Shown here one piece after another: positions 35,201 through 48,295 of a stretch of 64,000 nt of DNA (within the stretch, counting starts at the first letter, position 1; every line of letters begins with the position of its first letter). The notes beneath the pieces were generated by a model. It was not told where the DNA came from and made no database searches. It was given only the letters and a program-made list of their open reading frames with translations. This DNA comes from Mangifera indica. Lineage: Eukaryota; Streptophyta; Magnoliopsida; Sapindales; Anacardiaceae. Where the stretch lies: the NCBI RefSeq assembly GCF_011075055.1, contig NC_058155.1, positions 8,279,537-8,343,536 on the forward strand, given 5' to 3'. A program made the position numbers and the translations under genes.

Positions 35201-35987
35201 AGCAACGTCTTCCTATATTCAGTGCTTAAAAAGCTTAACAGTGGAAGAGTGTAACGGTTTGAAGTTTCTGTTTTCATCTTCTATGGTCAAAAGTTTTGTG
35301 CAACTCCAAAGGCTTGTGATATGCAACTGCAAGTCAATGGAAGCAGTGATATTTGAGTCAGGAGAATTAGAAGGAGCAGATAAGATGATTCAATTGAATT
35401 TTCCTAAACTATTCTACTTGAAGCTACAAGGGCTTCCAAAACTCACAAGATTTGGCATTGAAAATCTAGTTCAATTCCCTACCTTGACTGAACTTCACAT
35501 GGAGGGTTGCTCTAGTTTAAAGGCATTCTTCCCCAATTCTTCTAGTGTAGAAGTAAGCTTGGAGAACATTCTTACTACTAATATAGAGCCCCTATTTGAT
35601 GACAAGGTGAATTAATTTCCTATTGAAATTTTCGTGGCCTTTCAATGTCAAACTTTTAACATTCTTTATAGCTATTATTGTGACCATTATATGCATTTAA
35701 TTACCATTACTTGTCTTAAAACTATAATTATAATTATCATTATCAATATAATTATTATTAGATTCGTTGCCCTTTTTGTAGGCTGATTTGCCAGGCTTGG
35801 AGAAGCTGATACTCTTACACATGGATAACTTACAGTTGATCTGGCACAATCAACTCCGTGGAGACTCCTTTTGCAAATTAAAAGAAGTGAGAGTTGAACT
35901 CTGTAAAAATTTGGTGACTATTGTTCCATCTAGTAGTACTCAAGGACTTCTTACCTTTCAGAATCTAGAAACCTTAACTGTTGAAAA

Positions 35988-38476
35988 CTGTTGGAATATA
36001 AAAAGTGTGTTTCCAGTTTCCATAGCTACTAGTCTTTTGCAACTCAAACAACTCACGCTATGCTTTTGCGGTTTGGAGGAAATTGTTGGCAAACAGGAAG
36101 TAGATGGGACTCCAAGATTTTTGTTTCCTCAATTAACGCGGCTTAAACTTTCTGGGTTACCAGAGCTCAAATATTTTTACATGGGGTCCTATACAGCAGA
36201 GTGGCCAATGCTTAAGGAATTGCTTGTGTACGGTTGTAAGAAGATAAATGTATATGCTTTAGAGGGAAAGAACCAACCTGCCCTATTTTGGTTTGAAAAG
36301 GTACGACTTATCCTGTTGTCCCTAAAAACTGTAACGTAGTCATTTAAGTTTAATTTGTTTAAGTGTTTTCTTTCCTCTTTAAATCAGTTCAGTGGAAATT
36401 TGTCATGTTTGATTGAAAAATAATTTATCTTTGTTAATTATTAATAGAGTGGCAATTTGTCATGTTTACAGTCAAACTGCAAATTATATTTGTTTAAAAC
36501 ATATATATAATTAATTGAAAATGGATAAATGGGCAGAAGTGTCACCTTTCCTCTTTAAAAGTAGATAGGATCTTTTGCCTCATATTTTTTCATTTCTTAG
36601 CTTTTCAAATTGTTAATTTCATATGCATATGATTTCATTTAAAGTAACTAATGAAACAGACTGCTGCTTGTTGGTCACTTGTATTTACTTGTTCATCCAT
36701 TTTCAGGTCGTACCCAATTTGGAAATATTGGGTTTAAATGCCGATAACGAAACATCCTCATGTCTTGACCGTATTCCAGCTAGGAGCTTTGGGAAACTTA
36801 AATCTCTTGGGCTGCAAAGCTTGGATGATTATTCAGGAGGATTTCAGTTTAGTCTACTTCAAAAATTGCACAATTTGGAAACACTCTGTCTATATGACTG
36901 TACATTCCAAGAACTACCCCCATATGCAGGATGTACAAGGCAACAAAATTCTCAGAAAAAAACGTTTCTCCAAAATCTTCGAACTTTGATAGTACACGAA
37001 TGTCATTGTTTAACATCTTTGATGTCATCCTCATACATTTGCTTCAAAAACATAAAGCATTTGGAAGTTGAACGTTGTAACGGATTGACAAATATACTAG
37101 CATGCTCAGTAGCGAGAACTCTTGTCCAAATCACAACCGTCAAAATCAAAGAATGTGAGTTGGTAACAGAGGTTATAGCAACTGAGTCTGGGATAGAGAC
37201 AACAAAAGAGGAGATTGTTTTCAATCAACTGGAAACGTTGGTGCTTCATTGTTTGAAAAGCCTCACATCCTTTTGCTCTGCCAATTACGTTTTTCGATTC
37301 CCATGCTTAGAACAAGTGATTGTGAGTCAATGCCCCAATATGAAGACTTTTTCTCAAGGAGGTTTAAGCACACCAAAATTAAAGAAGGTGCAACTAACAG
37401 AGACAATCAATGCAGAACCTTTTTGGAAAGATGACCTTAATTCCACTATCCAACACATGTTTACAAATATGGTATTTATTCACAAATTCTTTTTACAGTT
37501 GTTCGAAATCTCAGGAACCTTAATATTAATTCATATCTTTAAGCTTAAAATATTTTTTTTCTTTTACACTTATGGTATCTTTTAGCACATGCTAACTCAT
37601 TATTTTGTGTTTGGTAGCTGGGTTTCAGCAATGTAGAGAATCTAAAACTCTCTGAATTCCCCAAATTAGAAGAAAACATTTGGAAATCTAAAGTTTCGGA
37701 CGGCTTATTCTATAACTTAAAGTCACTGGTATTGGACGCATTTTTGGAATCATCAAGTGCAATTCCATCTTGTGTGTTAAGCGGCTTAAAAAATCTTGAA
37801 ATACTTGAAGTAAGAAGTCATGATTCGTTGACACGGCTGTTTGATACAGAAAGCTCGCTAAATGTTGATGGACATGGTTCAAAGAGAAGTCATCGAGATG
37901 TTTTAAACTTGAAGAATTTGAAGTCTCTTAAAGTGCACAATTGTAATGGATTGAGATATATATTTACACTGTCCGTCATCCTAGGCCTTGTTCAACTCCA
38001 AGATATAGAAGTTAAAAATTGTGCTTTGATGGAAGAAATCATCAGGAAAGAAGGAGAAAATGATGCAGAGATTGATAAAATTTTTATCCCACAACTCAAC
38101 TCCATTAGTCTTGAGTCATTGCCGAACTTGACAAGATTCTGTTCAGGAATTAATAGTTTGGCTTGTCCATCCTTGAAACGTATTAGAGTAGCCGGATGTC
38201 CAGAGATTGAGACATTCGTTTTTGCTGATATGAAGCACCAATCAGACCATATTGCACCTCTCTTCTGCGAAAAGGTTTGATTAATTGAAACTCGTTCCCA
38301 GAATAACTTTTTTCGCATTTTATTATCCATTGTAATTATTATATTATTTCTGTTATCTACGCTAATTAGAAATTCACTTGTTATGTATGCATAGTTGAAA
38401 GTGATATGTTTTTTATTCTAATTTATGTTAATTTGCAGGTTGCTTTTCCAAGGTTGGAGGAGATTCTGCTTGATAA
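35988..38476 (+). repeat. LRR module 1 of NLR-2 (2489 bp)
   Basis: Runs from the CTGTTGGAATATAAAAAGTG site in exon 3 through exons 4 and 5 to the same site in exon 6. The repeat boundary falls inside an exon, so exon 6 is a hybrid: its start (VAFPRLEEILLDN) is new, and its remainder copies the end of exon 3. Confidence 0.9.
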
Positions 38477-40964
38477 CTGTTGGAATATAAAAAGTGTGTT
38501 TCCAGTTTCCATAGCTACTAGTCTTTTGCAACTCAAACAACTCACGCTATGCTTTTGCGGTTTGGAGGAAATTGTTGGCAAGCAGGAAGTAGATGGGACT
38601 CCAAGATTTTTGTTTCCTCAATTAACGCGGCTTAAACTTTCTGGGTTACCAGAGCTCAAATATTTTTACATGGGGTCCTATACAGCAGAGTGGCCAATGC
38701 TTAAGGAATGGATTGTGTACGATTGTAAGAAGATAAATGTATATGCTTTAGAGGGAAAGAACCAACCTGCCCTATTTTGGTTTGAAAAGGTACGACTTAT
38801 CCTGTTGTCCCTAAAAACTGTAACGTAGTCATTTAAGTTTAATTTGTTTAAGTGTTTTCTTTCCTCTTTAAATCAGTCCAGTGGAAATTTGTCATATTTG
38901 ATTGAAAAATAATTTATCTTTGTTAATTATTAATAGAGTGGCAATTTGTCATGTTTACAGTCAAACTGCAAATTATATTTGTTTAAAACATATATATAAT
39001 TAATTGAAAAAAGATAAATGGGTAGAAGTGTCACCTTTCCTCTTTAAAAGTAGATAGGATCTTTTGCCTCATATTTTTTCATTTCTTAGCTTTTCAAATT
39101 GTTAATTTCATACGCATATGATTTCATTTAAAGTAACTAATGAAACAGACTGCTGCTTGTTGGTCACTTGTATTTACTTGTTCATCCATTTTCAGGTCGT
39201 ACCCAATTTGGAAATATTGGGTTTACATGCCGATAACGAAACATCCTCATGTCTTGACCGTATTCCAGCTAGGAGCTTTGGGAAACTTAAATCTCTTGGG
39301 CTGCAAAGCTTGGATGATTATTCAGGAGGATTTCAGTTTAGTCTACTTCAAAAATTGCACAATTTGGAAACGCTCTATCTATATGATTGTACATTCCAAG
39401 AACTACCCCCATATGAAGGATGTACAAGGAAACAAAATTCTCAGATGAAAACATTTCTCCAAAACCTTCGAAGTTTATGGATAGACAAATGTCATCGTTT
39501 AACATCTTTGATGTCATCCTCATACATTTGCTTCAAAAACATAAAGCATTTGGAAGTTGAACGTTGTAACGGATTGGCAAATATATTAGCATGTTCAGTA
39601 GCGAGAACTCTTGTCCAAATCACAACAGTCAAAATCAGAGAATGTGAGTTGGTAACAGAGGTTATAGCAACTGAGTCTGGGATAGAGACAACAAAAGAGG
39701 AGATTGTTTTCAACCAACTGGAAACGTTGGTGCTTCATTGTTTGAAAAGCCTTACATCCTTTTGCTCTGCCAATTACGTTTTTCGATTCTCATGCTTAGA
39801 ACAAGTGATTGTGAGTCAATGCCCCAATATGAAGACTTTTTCTCAAGGAGGTTTAAGCACACCAAAATTAAAGAAGGTGCAACTAACAGAGACAATCAAT
39901 GCAGAACCTTTTTGGAAAGATGACCTTAATTCCACTATCCAACATATGTTTACAAATATGGTATTTATTCACAAATTCTTTTCACAGTTGTTCGAAATCT
40001 CAGGAACCTTAATAGTAATTCATATCTTTAAGCTTAAAATTTTCTTTTTCTTTTACACTTTGGTATCTTTTAGCACATGCTAACTCATTATTTTGTGTTT
40101 GGTAGCTCGGTTTCAGCAATGTAGAGAATCTAAAACTCTCTGATTTCCCCGAATTAGAAGAAAACATTTGGAAATCTAAAGTTCGGGACGGCTTATTCTA
40201 TAACTTAAAGTCACTGGTATTGGACGCATTTTTGGAATCATCAAGTGCAATTCCATCTCGTGTGTTAAGCGGCTTAAAAAATCTTGAAATACTTGAAGTA
40301 AGAAGTCATGATTCGTTGACACGGCTGTTTGATACAGAAAGCCCGCTAAATGTTGATGGACATGGTTCAAAGAGAAGTCATCGAGATGTTTTAAACTTGA
40401 AGAATTTGAAGTCTCTTAAAGTGCACGATTGTAATGGATTGAGATATATATTTACACTGTCCGTCATCCTAGGCCTTGTTCAACTCCTAGATATAGAAGT
40501 TAAAAATTGTGCTTTGATGGAAGAAATCATCAGGAAAGAAGGAGAAAATGATGCAGAGATTGATAAAAGTTTTATCCCACAACTCAACTCCATTAGTCTT
40601 GAGTCATTGCCGAACTTGACAAGATTCTGTTCAGGAATTATTAGTTTGGCTTGTCCATCCTTGAAAAGTATTAGAGTAGCCAGATGTCCAGAGATTGAGA
40701 CATTCGTTTTTGCTGATATGAAGCACCAATCAGACCATATTGCACCTCTCTTCTGCGAAAAGGTTTGATTAATTGAAACTTGTTCCCAGAATAACTTTTT
40801 TCGCATTTTATTATCCATTGTAATTATTATATTATTTCTGTTATCTACACTAATTAGAAATTCACTTGTTATGTATGCATAGTTGAAAGTGATATGTTTT
40901 TTATTCTAATTTATGTTAATTTGTAGGTTGCTTTTCCAAGGTTGGAGGAGATTCTGCTTGATAA
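38477..40964 (+). repeat. LRR module 2 of NLR-2 (2488 bp)
   Basis: Near-identical to module 1, introns included. In the 182-residue stretch shared by exons 5 and 8 I count 8 amino-acid differences. Introns 4/7, 5/8 and 6/9 differ in length by at most 1 bp from their counterparts. Confidence 0.9.
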
Positions 40965-42457
40965 CTGTCGGAATATAAAAAGTGTGTTTCCAGTTTCCAT
41001 AGCTACTGGTCTTTTGCAACTCAAACAACTCACGCTACGCTATTGCGGTTTGGAGGAAATTGTTGGCAAGCAGGAAGTAGATAGGACTCCAAGATTTTTG
41101 TTTCCTCAATTAACGCGGCTTAAACTTTCTGGGTTACCAGAGCTCAAATATTTTTACATGGGGTCCTATACAGCAGAGTGGCCAATGCTTAAGGAATTGT
41201 TTGTGTACGGTTGTAAGAAGATAAAAGTATATGCTTTAGGGGGAGAGAGCCAACCTGCCCTATTTTGGTTTGAAAAGGTACGACTTATCCCGTTGCCCCT
41301 AAAAACTGTAACGTGGTCATTTAAGTTTGATTTGTTTAAGTGTTTTCTTTCCTCTTTAAATCAGTCCAGTGGAAATTTGTTATGTTTGATTGAAAATTAA
41401 TTTATCTTTGTTAATTATTAATAGAGTGGCAATTTGTCATGTTTACGGTCAAATTGTAAATTATATTTATTTAAAACATATATATAGTTAATTGAAAAAA
41501 AATAAATGGGTAGAAGTATCACATTTCCTCTTCAAAAGTAGATAGGATCTTTTGCCTCGTATTTTTTCATTTCATAGTTTTTCACATTGTTAATTTCATA
41601 CGCTTTTGATTTCATTTAAAGTAACTAATGAAACAGACTACTGCTTGTTGGTTACTTTTATTTACTTGTTCATCCATTTTCAGGTCGTACCCAATTTGGA
41701 AAAATTGGGTTTAAATGCCGATAACGAAACATCCTCATGTCTTGACCGTATTCTAGCGAGGAGCTTTGGGAAACTTAAATTTCTTGGACTGCAAAGCTTG
41801 GATGATTATTCAGTAGGATTTCAGTTTGGTCTCCTTCAAAAATTGCACAATTTGGAAACACTCTATCTATATGATTGTGCATTCCAAGAACTACTCCCAT
41901 ATGAAGGATGTACAAGGAAACAAAATTCTCAGATGAAAACATTTCTCCAAAATCTTCAAAGTTTGTGGATAGATAGATGTCATCGTTTAACATCTTTGAT
42001 GTCATCCTCATACATTTGCTTCAAAAACATAAAGCATTTGAAAGTTGTACGTTGTAACGGATTGACAAATATACTAGCATGCTCAGTAGCGAGAACTCTT
42101 GTCCAAATTACAACCGTCAAAATTAGAGAATGTGAGTTGGTAACAGAGGTTATAACAACTGAGTCTGGGATAGAGACAACAAAAGAGGAGATTGTTTTCA
42201 ACCAATTGGAAAAGTTAGAGCTTCATTGTTTGAAAAGCCTCACATCCTTTTGCTCTGCGAATTATGCTTTTCGATTCCCATGCTTAGAACAAGTGATTGT
42301 GAGTCAATGCCCCAATTTGAAGATTTTTTCTCATGGAGGTTTAAGCACACCAAACCTAAAGAAGGTACAACTAACAGAGATTATTGATGCAGAATATATC
42401 TGGAAGGGTGACCTTAATTCCACCATCCAACAAATGTGTAGGATTTGTAGGTCTTAA
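40965..42457 (+). repeat. LRR module 3 of NLR-2 (partial, terminal)
   Basis: Repeats the first part of the module (rest of exon 9, intron, exon 10) but ends with the terminal exon type (CRICRS stop) seen in NLR-1 (CGICMS stop), instead of the TNM splice-donor form of exons 4 and 7. Confidence 0.85.
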
Positions 42458-43666
42458 ACTTTTATTTGAAGGGCATGATCGTAATTCAATAAAGCAATGC
42501 TGATATTTCATTTCCTTGTAGGGTCAAAAATAGTCATTTGGTGGCTTAGATATTTTTCTAACCTTAGGTATTAAAAAATCAAAGTTGTTTGAGTAAGTGG
42601 ATTTTGATATGTTAAGTGTATTGTTTAAAACATTTTGAGGGTAAATGAATCCTTTTGGCTTTAATGACAGTCTTGTAATATTGTGAATAAATCATGGGCA
42701 TTCTCGATTATGACATTTTTAACCAGGCATATAAAAGTAACGTTTATTTTATGTATTTTGCTTTTTGTGCATTCGATAAATTCTTCTCTTTTGAATTAAG
42801 TCATCTCTCTAGGTGTTGTTAGGGTTTTGTTTGATTTTTTTTGTTTGTTGATGCTGATTTGTCTGGTGAGAAATATCTTACTTCTCTTTACCAATTCCTT
42901 CTTTACTTGAGTTAATGGTTTATTAATCTTATCAGTTTGGATAAACTATTGTATAAAACTTTGTACTTAGACATTATATTAGTAGATTGACTAAAGAAAT
43001 ATCTCTACCTTGGATGTAAGATTTTATTTATAAAATCTAAACCAAATAAATATTGTCATGTTATTATCTTATTAAAGTTGTTTGATTCAACAAATCTTGC
43101 ACTAAAATTTCAATAAGATAGAATTCTACCAATTATTTACTTATTTTTCTCTACTAGGGTTTGTTGTATTACAAGAAAATTTTATGTTTTTTTATATCAT
43201 AAATTGTAATATTTCTTTATGATTTAAATAATTTTTTGCATGATGTAATTACTAGAAAATGAATTTATTGATCTTTAAAGAAACCAACAAACCATTTTGG
43301 ATATTTTCTTTTTATGGTATTATGTCATTTCTTATTTTCTTTTGCTTTAAGAAAAGAACTTATATATTATTATGATTGAAACAATAGGTCAAACAAGGAT
43401 TTATATTGAAAGATTTGATGGGGAATGTGACTTTAATATGTGAGGTAAAATTCATGCTAACTTAGTTCACCAAGAATAAGTTAGGGCTCTAAGTGGTAAA
43501 GAGACTCTTTCAAATGACATGTTTTCTTTTGAAAGGATTGGGAGACTTGAAATTGTCCGCTTAATATTTTCACACGCATGTAATCTTTTATATTAATTAT
43601 TAAATTAATTTAAAATAAAACATGATGAGTAATTTGACATAAATATATCCACAAAGATACAAAAAT
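42458..43666. repeat. 3' flank of NLR-2, duplicate of the NLR-1 flank
   Basis: No gene. Collinear with 17387-18770, with small deletions such as loss of part of the 18100-18230 stretch. Probably includes the 3' UTR. Confidence 0.65.
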
Positions 43667-44082
43667 TGTCAAAAATATAAATTAGGTTTACAAGTGTGAA
43701 GATTGAAACTCATATTACACAAAACCAATTGGCTTGTGTTAAGGTCAATCCACACACTTATATACCACTTTCTTATGTTCTATTTATTAGATGTGAGACT
43801 CTCTCTCTTTATTCTTTATTTGAGTCTTCGACACCCTCATTGAATACATTGTCACTTGTATCCAAGAAACACTTAGACTGTTAATCCCCCCGTTTGACTC
43901 GTACTCTGATACCGTATCAGAAATATAAATTAAGTTTACAAGTGTGAAGATTGAAACTCATATTACACAAAATCAATTGGCTTGTGTTAAAGTCTAATCT
44001 ACACACTTATATACTACTTTCTTATGTTCTATTTATTAGATGTGAGACTATTTTTCTTTATTCTTTATTTGAGTCTCCAACA
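43667..44082 (-). mobile_element. 416 bp TRIM (miniature LTR retrotransposon)
   Basis: Two direct repeats of about 167 bp (43667-43833 and 43915-44082) flank an 81 bp interior. On the minus strand the primer-binding site GGTATCAGAG (43904-43913) follows the 5' LTR, as in tRNA-Met-primed elements. The 5-bp duplication AAAAT lies at 43662-43666 and 44083-44087. The matching site behind NLR-1 (about 18770) is empty, so the insertion postdates the duplication. No coding capacity. Confidence 0.85.
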
Positions 44083-44087
44083 AAAAT

Positions 44088-44756
44088 AAACTTAAGTATA
44101 AAAATTTAATTAAAAAATAAATAAAATCAGACACTCATATTTGTGAAGAATTTTACAGCTGTCTGAATATGTAAACACATGCAAGAGGAATTGAAGGTCA
44201 AGCAAGAAGAAATGGAGAGTTCGCCTGTTATCTTATGTTACCCACACCACCTTTCTACACCAACTTCCTGATCAAAGAAAGTAGGATTTTTTTTTTCTTT
44301 TTTATAGATTAAGGGTGAGGTTGAAAAATCTTTTATCATAAAAAATAGGCCATAAAGACTTATTCCCACACAAGGTTTGACGAATTGGCAAAATTTCATT
44401 TTCAAAATTTTAAAAACTCAAATATTCATTTATAAATTGATATTGTTAATAATTTTTATTAGGAGTAAGAGTAAAATAGATAATTTGTGCAATAATAAAA
44501 ATCTAATTTTCAATGTATATTATTATAATACAAATCTCATTACCTTTCAAAATTTTAAATTTTTATTTCTGAATCAAAATCAAATCTCCCACCAACTTTC
44601 TTACCAAATCCAAAGGCCTATTCTAACTCTCGTCCATATTAAAATCAATTCCGCTGCGTTAAAACACCACATTTCCCATCATCTCCGTTTGTTTCAAGAG
44701 AAAATAATAAATCTCGCATACACCTTTTCTTTCATTGAACGAAACACTATTCCAGA
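44088..44756. repeat. Duplicated flank (copy of 18.77-19.29 kb)
   Basis: No gene. Contains CAGACACTCATATTTGTG, GAAATGGAGAGTTCGCC, and a solitary end of the Mutator-like MITE family at about 44348. Confidence 0.6.
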
Positions 44757-45110
44757 ATGAGTGAAAGCCAGAGCCAGCAGCACAAGCGCAAATGTAACTT
44801 CGACTTCAATCTGAAAAGTTGAAAAATCAGGATCGTTTATTGAAATAGAAGTTGATGCAGTCGAAGATAGAGGGTCGAGTCCCACTATGGAGGACGCTTC
44901 ATAGCAGATGCCTACACCGATTTTTTTTTTTTTTTCATTATACTGCATATAGTTTGGTTTTGTTGTGATAAGTAAATATATAATGTTTAAATTTGTAGAT
45001 GTGCGCATTTTGCAATATATGATGGACATGAAGGTCGTTTAGCAGCAGATTATGCACAGAAGCATTTACATGCTACTGTTGTGTTCTTGTTAGCTTGTTT
45101 CACCTGTTGT
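44757..45110 (+). pseudogene. PP2C-type protein phosphatase remnant, copy B
   Basis: PP2C enzymes are Mg/Mn-dependent Ser/Thr phosphatases. An ATG at 44757 opens a short Gln-rich start that stops after about 21 codons. Further on, a frame reads EDRGSSPTMEDAS followed by a stop, close to the conserved RxxMED segment. A second exon from 44999 encodes CAHFAIYDGHEGRLAADYA, the family's metal-binding YDGHGG motif with Glu in place of the first Gly. Nothing of the remaining phosphatase domain follows. It is a decayed 5' fragment on the same strand as NLR-2. From memory it is closest to At1g18030-like PP2Cs, but that is tentative. Confidence 0.6.
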
Positions 45111-47241
45111 TCTGCTCACTTGATTTGAAAAATCACTTGGGATAATGAATTTAAGAAAATAACAGAATGCTGAGTCCCTTTATATAATTTGGACATTACA
45201 TTATTAAGGGTAAATCAGTAATTTAAATTCAGTTACTAAATTAAATAGTTGAAATCAATACTTTTAACTAAATTAATTGATAAGGGTATTTTATTTAATA
45301 CCAAAAAGGATAAATCAGTTATTTAAACTCTAAACTAATAGTAAGTAGATATTTGGGTCAAAATTTAGCAAGTGGAATTTTGTTAATACATCAAATAAAA
45401 CTAAATTACTTAAAATATTATTGAGTATAAATTATTACTATATTTGATAAAAATATATGTAAAAAATTATTGTGTTTTGTTTGACTTAATAAAATAATAC
45501 TAAATTATTTTTTACTTAAATATCTTTAAGTATGATTATTCTAAAATATTCTTCATGTTTATTGTTATATTAAGTGAAAATTAAAGTATTTTTATTCTAA
45601 AAATTAATAAATTCGGATAGAATTATAATAAAATAAGATTAACCTAGTAATTTTTTAATACCATATAAAGATGGTAATCAAATGATTCCTGATATTAACC
45701 GTCACATCATTTTTATTATTTAGTAAATCAAACAAAAGTAATATCAATAATAAAAAAATAAAGTATTAAAGAAATTTTTGAGTACTTGAATCAAACGTTA
45801 CTAAAAAAATTGGTAAAAAGCAGTTTAACAAGATACTTGTGAAATTCAAAGAAAATATCTTGAAAGAAGTGGTAATCCAAGAAATTGTAAAAGAAAATGT
45901 GTGGCATAATTAGAAAAAATAACATATATTGGAGAAGAAAAATACTCTAGTTTTCTTTTTTAATTTGAAGAAACGTGTTTCTCAAACAAAAACACACTTC
46001 AAAATTTTACATATTTTTTAGAAACATTGCCAACATGTATTGATTGTACAAGTGTTGGAGTGTTTCCATATCTGAAATCTTTCAAAAACCTGGAAGCCAT
46101 CCCCTACTAATGATTTCATGCTTCTTAGTTGACAACAATCTTAAGCACTCAAAATTTCTATTTTGGAGTTGGAGTACAAGACTTTGTTAACGAGGAATAT
46201 TAATTGAATGTTTTTCAATAACCCCTGGATAATTTACCACAACCCTAGGTTAATTGGTTTCAAATAAAAACCAAAACTAAAATTTGAATATTAAATGATT
46301 TCAATTCCTTCGCGATTTGTTGATCACCCAAAGTTTTTATTCTATTTCATCCTGTAAAAATATGTAATACTTATTCACATTATTTTTATTTTTTAATACA
46401 ATTAAAACAGCCAAAAATCTCATAACTAAGTTATTAAAAACATAAAATATAAAAAAAATTTATAAATGTTTTTAGACCCAGATCAAATATTGATCCAATG
46501 AAAAAGATAGTCCGGTTCAATCCATGATTGGATCAATTAATCAATGATTAGATCGGTTAACTATTTAAAAATAATATTAAAAAAATTTTGTACAATTTAT
46601 AACTAATTATATAATTTGATTTACTTAACGTTAAATAAGTTTAGTTTGATGGTGTATATATTCAAATATAATAAATAAAAATTTTGGTTCAAGTTTTTGT
46701 AATGAATTCTTAAAAAAGAAATTCAATTTTTAATATTGACCGAGTCACACTTAATTTGATATATTTTTCAATCAGTTTGAATAGTAATTAACAATTTAAC
46801 TGATTGGATCGATTGATCCAATCCAATTTTTTAAAACTATAAAATTTATATATTATGATTGTCTATTATACCACAATATTTTATATTTATTATAAAAAAT
46901 AATATTAAACGCATGTTTACTGTTATTATTTTCAAATACTGTTTTTCGAAAACGGAAAACATAAAACATAAATTTTATCTCTGAGCCTCTTTTCGCTGCA
47001 AAAAAAGAATAAACAAATATTATCTTTTGAGTTATGCTTTTCTTAAGAAATATAATTTTGATCGGGATCAAAACGGATACTCATGCATTCGGGTCGGATC
47101 CATCATAATTCACGGGTGGGTATAACTTTACGGGTGACTAACAGACCAAAGGTCGAAATCAGAAAAAAAAAATCCATCTGCCAACGCTAGTCTTCTCACC
47201 ATAACTACCACCCCATCCCAACAGATTCGAATAAAAGCCAC
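45111..47241. repeat. Duplicated intergenic region (copy of 19.43-21.47 kb)
   Basis: No gene. Ends at GATTCGAATAAAAGCCAC, where the copy behind NLR-1 continues into the TLC-like fragment but this copy jumps straight into CAO exon 8. Confidence 0.65.
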
Positions 47242-47934
47242 GGTTTTGATATCCCAACGGTTGATAGCACTATACATGGAGGTCGACAATCTTGGTAGTT
47301 TTAGGACATGAAATTTGCAGATCAAGTATTTCTTTCACTTAAAATCATAATTGTGAAGGATTTACCGTAGTATCATCCTTGAGATTGGAGGAGAAAGCAA
47401 CAGGATACCAGAAGTTTTTCAATTGGGGACGATAAGATTGAACTGGACCGAAGACATTCAAGCTTTTCCGAGGCAACTTTGCTTTAATGGTATCCAGCGA
47501 TTGCGTAGAAGTATAAGGAGAAGAGCAACTTTGATCAGATTCTGAGGTGTTTCTATCTTGTAACAGCCTATCATTAACCAATGTTTCCATGTGAGTTAGT
47601 TTATCCAAAGCAGTGGCAACCCTTGCTTCAGATATATGAACCTGTTTTTCTTCACGGAAAATTGGCTATGAGATGGCAGTTATAAATTCCAAATATATTG
47701 GGTGTCTTTTTAACCTTTAATTGTCACATGTGGGTTTGATTAATAAAACGGAAAGAATTTCAATCTACCCAAGTCACAGAATTCAGATTAATAGAAATTG
47801 TTAAAGTACATTTAAGTCACATGATATATCAGCAATTGTTGACTTTCCAGACCTTATTATGAGCCAGAGATAGTTCTTCTTGCAACTCAGCAAGCTCTTT
47901 CCTCATTGTGCCAATGGATATGTAATCATGTGTC
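47242..47934 (-). pseudogene. CAO: Chlorophyllide a oxygenase relic B, fragments of exons 8, 4 and 3
   Basis: Minus-strand pieces: part of exon 8 (47285-47242), joined directly to intron-4 sequence; a complete and open exon 4 (47641-47366, 92 codons, including LVNDRLLQD, KSLNVFGPV and KNFWYPVAF); and a truncated exon 3 (47934-47853) ending in an aberrant join. Exons 5-7 (Rieske and iron sites) and the N-terminal exons are missing. Exon 4 lacks the frameshifts of relics A and C, so it is the best-kept copy of that exon in the window. Non-functional. Confidence 0.8.
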
Positions 47935-48295
47935 AGAAGTGTGTATCATCTTAAGGAAGCAGGGGTTGGCGCCAAACCCCCGCATTGTTTTTTCTCCTTC
48001 CATCTCACTCAATTTCCCGTTATTTTTAATATTGTTATTTCATATTATTTTAATTATTTTATATTTAATATATTAATGATTATAAAATACAAAAATTTAA
48101 ATTTAAAAAGTTTTCAAAAGTTATTATTCTTTTTCGAAAGTTACTGTTTATCAATAGTTACTGCCATAGTATATAAATATTTATAACAAAATATATATAT
48201 TTATTTAAATAAAAATTAAATAAAGTCAAAATAAAAAATTTATTTAAATAAAAAATAAAGGGGTTGGCGAAAAAGCTGTGCCAACCCCTTCAATT
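47935..48295. repeat. AT-rich insert bounded by GGGGTTGGCG motifs
   Basis: CAO relic B stops at AAGCAG, and the sequence continues with GGGGTTGGCGCCAAACCCCC. About 300 bp of A/T-rich DNA follow, then a second motif hairpin, GGGGTTGGCG...GCCAACCCC (48259-48291). The same motif marks the 2.6-3.9 kb insertion. A further CGCCAACC lies at about 48521. Confidence 0.6.

Larger units (their letters stand above)
32269..42457 (+). pseudogene. NLR-2: CC-NB-ARC-LRR gene, 10 exons, expanded LRR, frameshifted after the MHD motif
   Basis: A paralogue of NLR-1. Exons: 32269-35036, 35127-35606, 35782-36300, 36707-37471, 37618-38274, 38439-38789, 39196-39960, 40106-40762, 40927-41277 and 41684-42457. All junctions are GT-AG and phase 0. 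P-loop GMGGVGKTT is at residues 186-194, then VDNIW, ILLTAR, GLPL and MHD (484-486). Exon 1 has lost one base near 33935 relative to NLR-1, giving a TAG at 33946-33948 and a 559-residue product with CC and NB-ARC but no LRR. Everything downstream is open, with all splice sites kept. A continuous reading would be about 2,700 residues, because exons 4-6 and 7-9 are tandem copies. The break could be real (a pseudogene, or a truncated CN protein that still acts) or a sequencing error. I favour a recent lesion. Confidence 0.85.
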
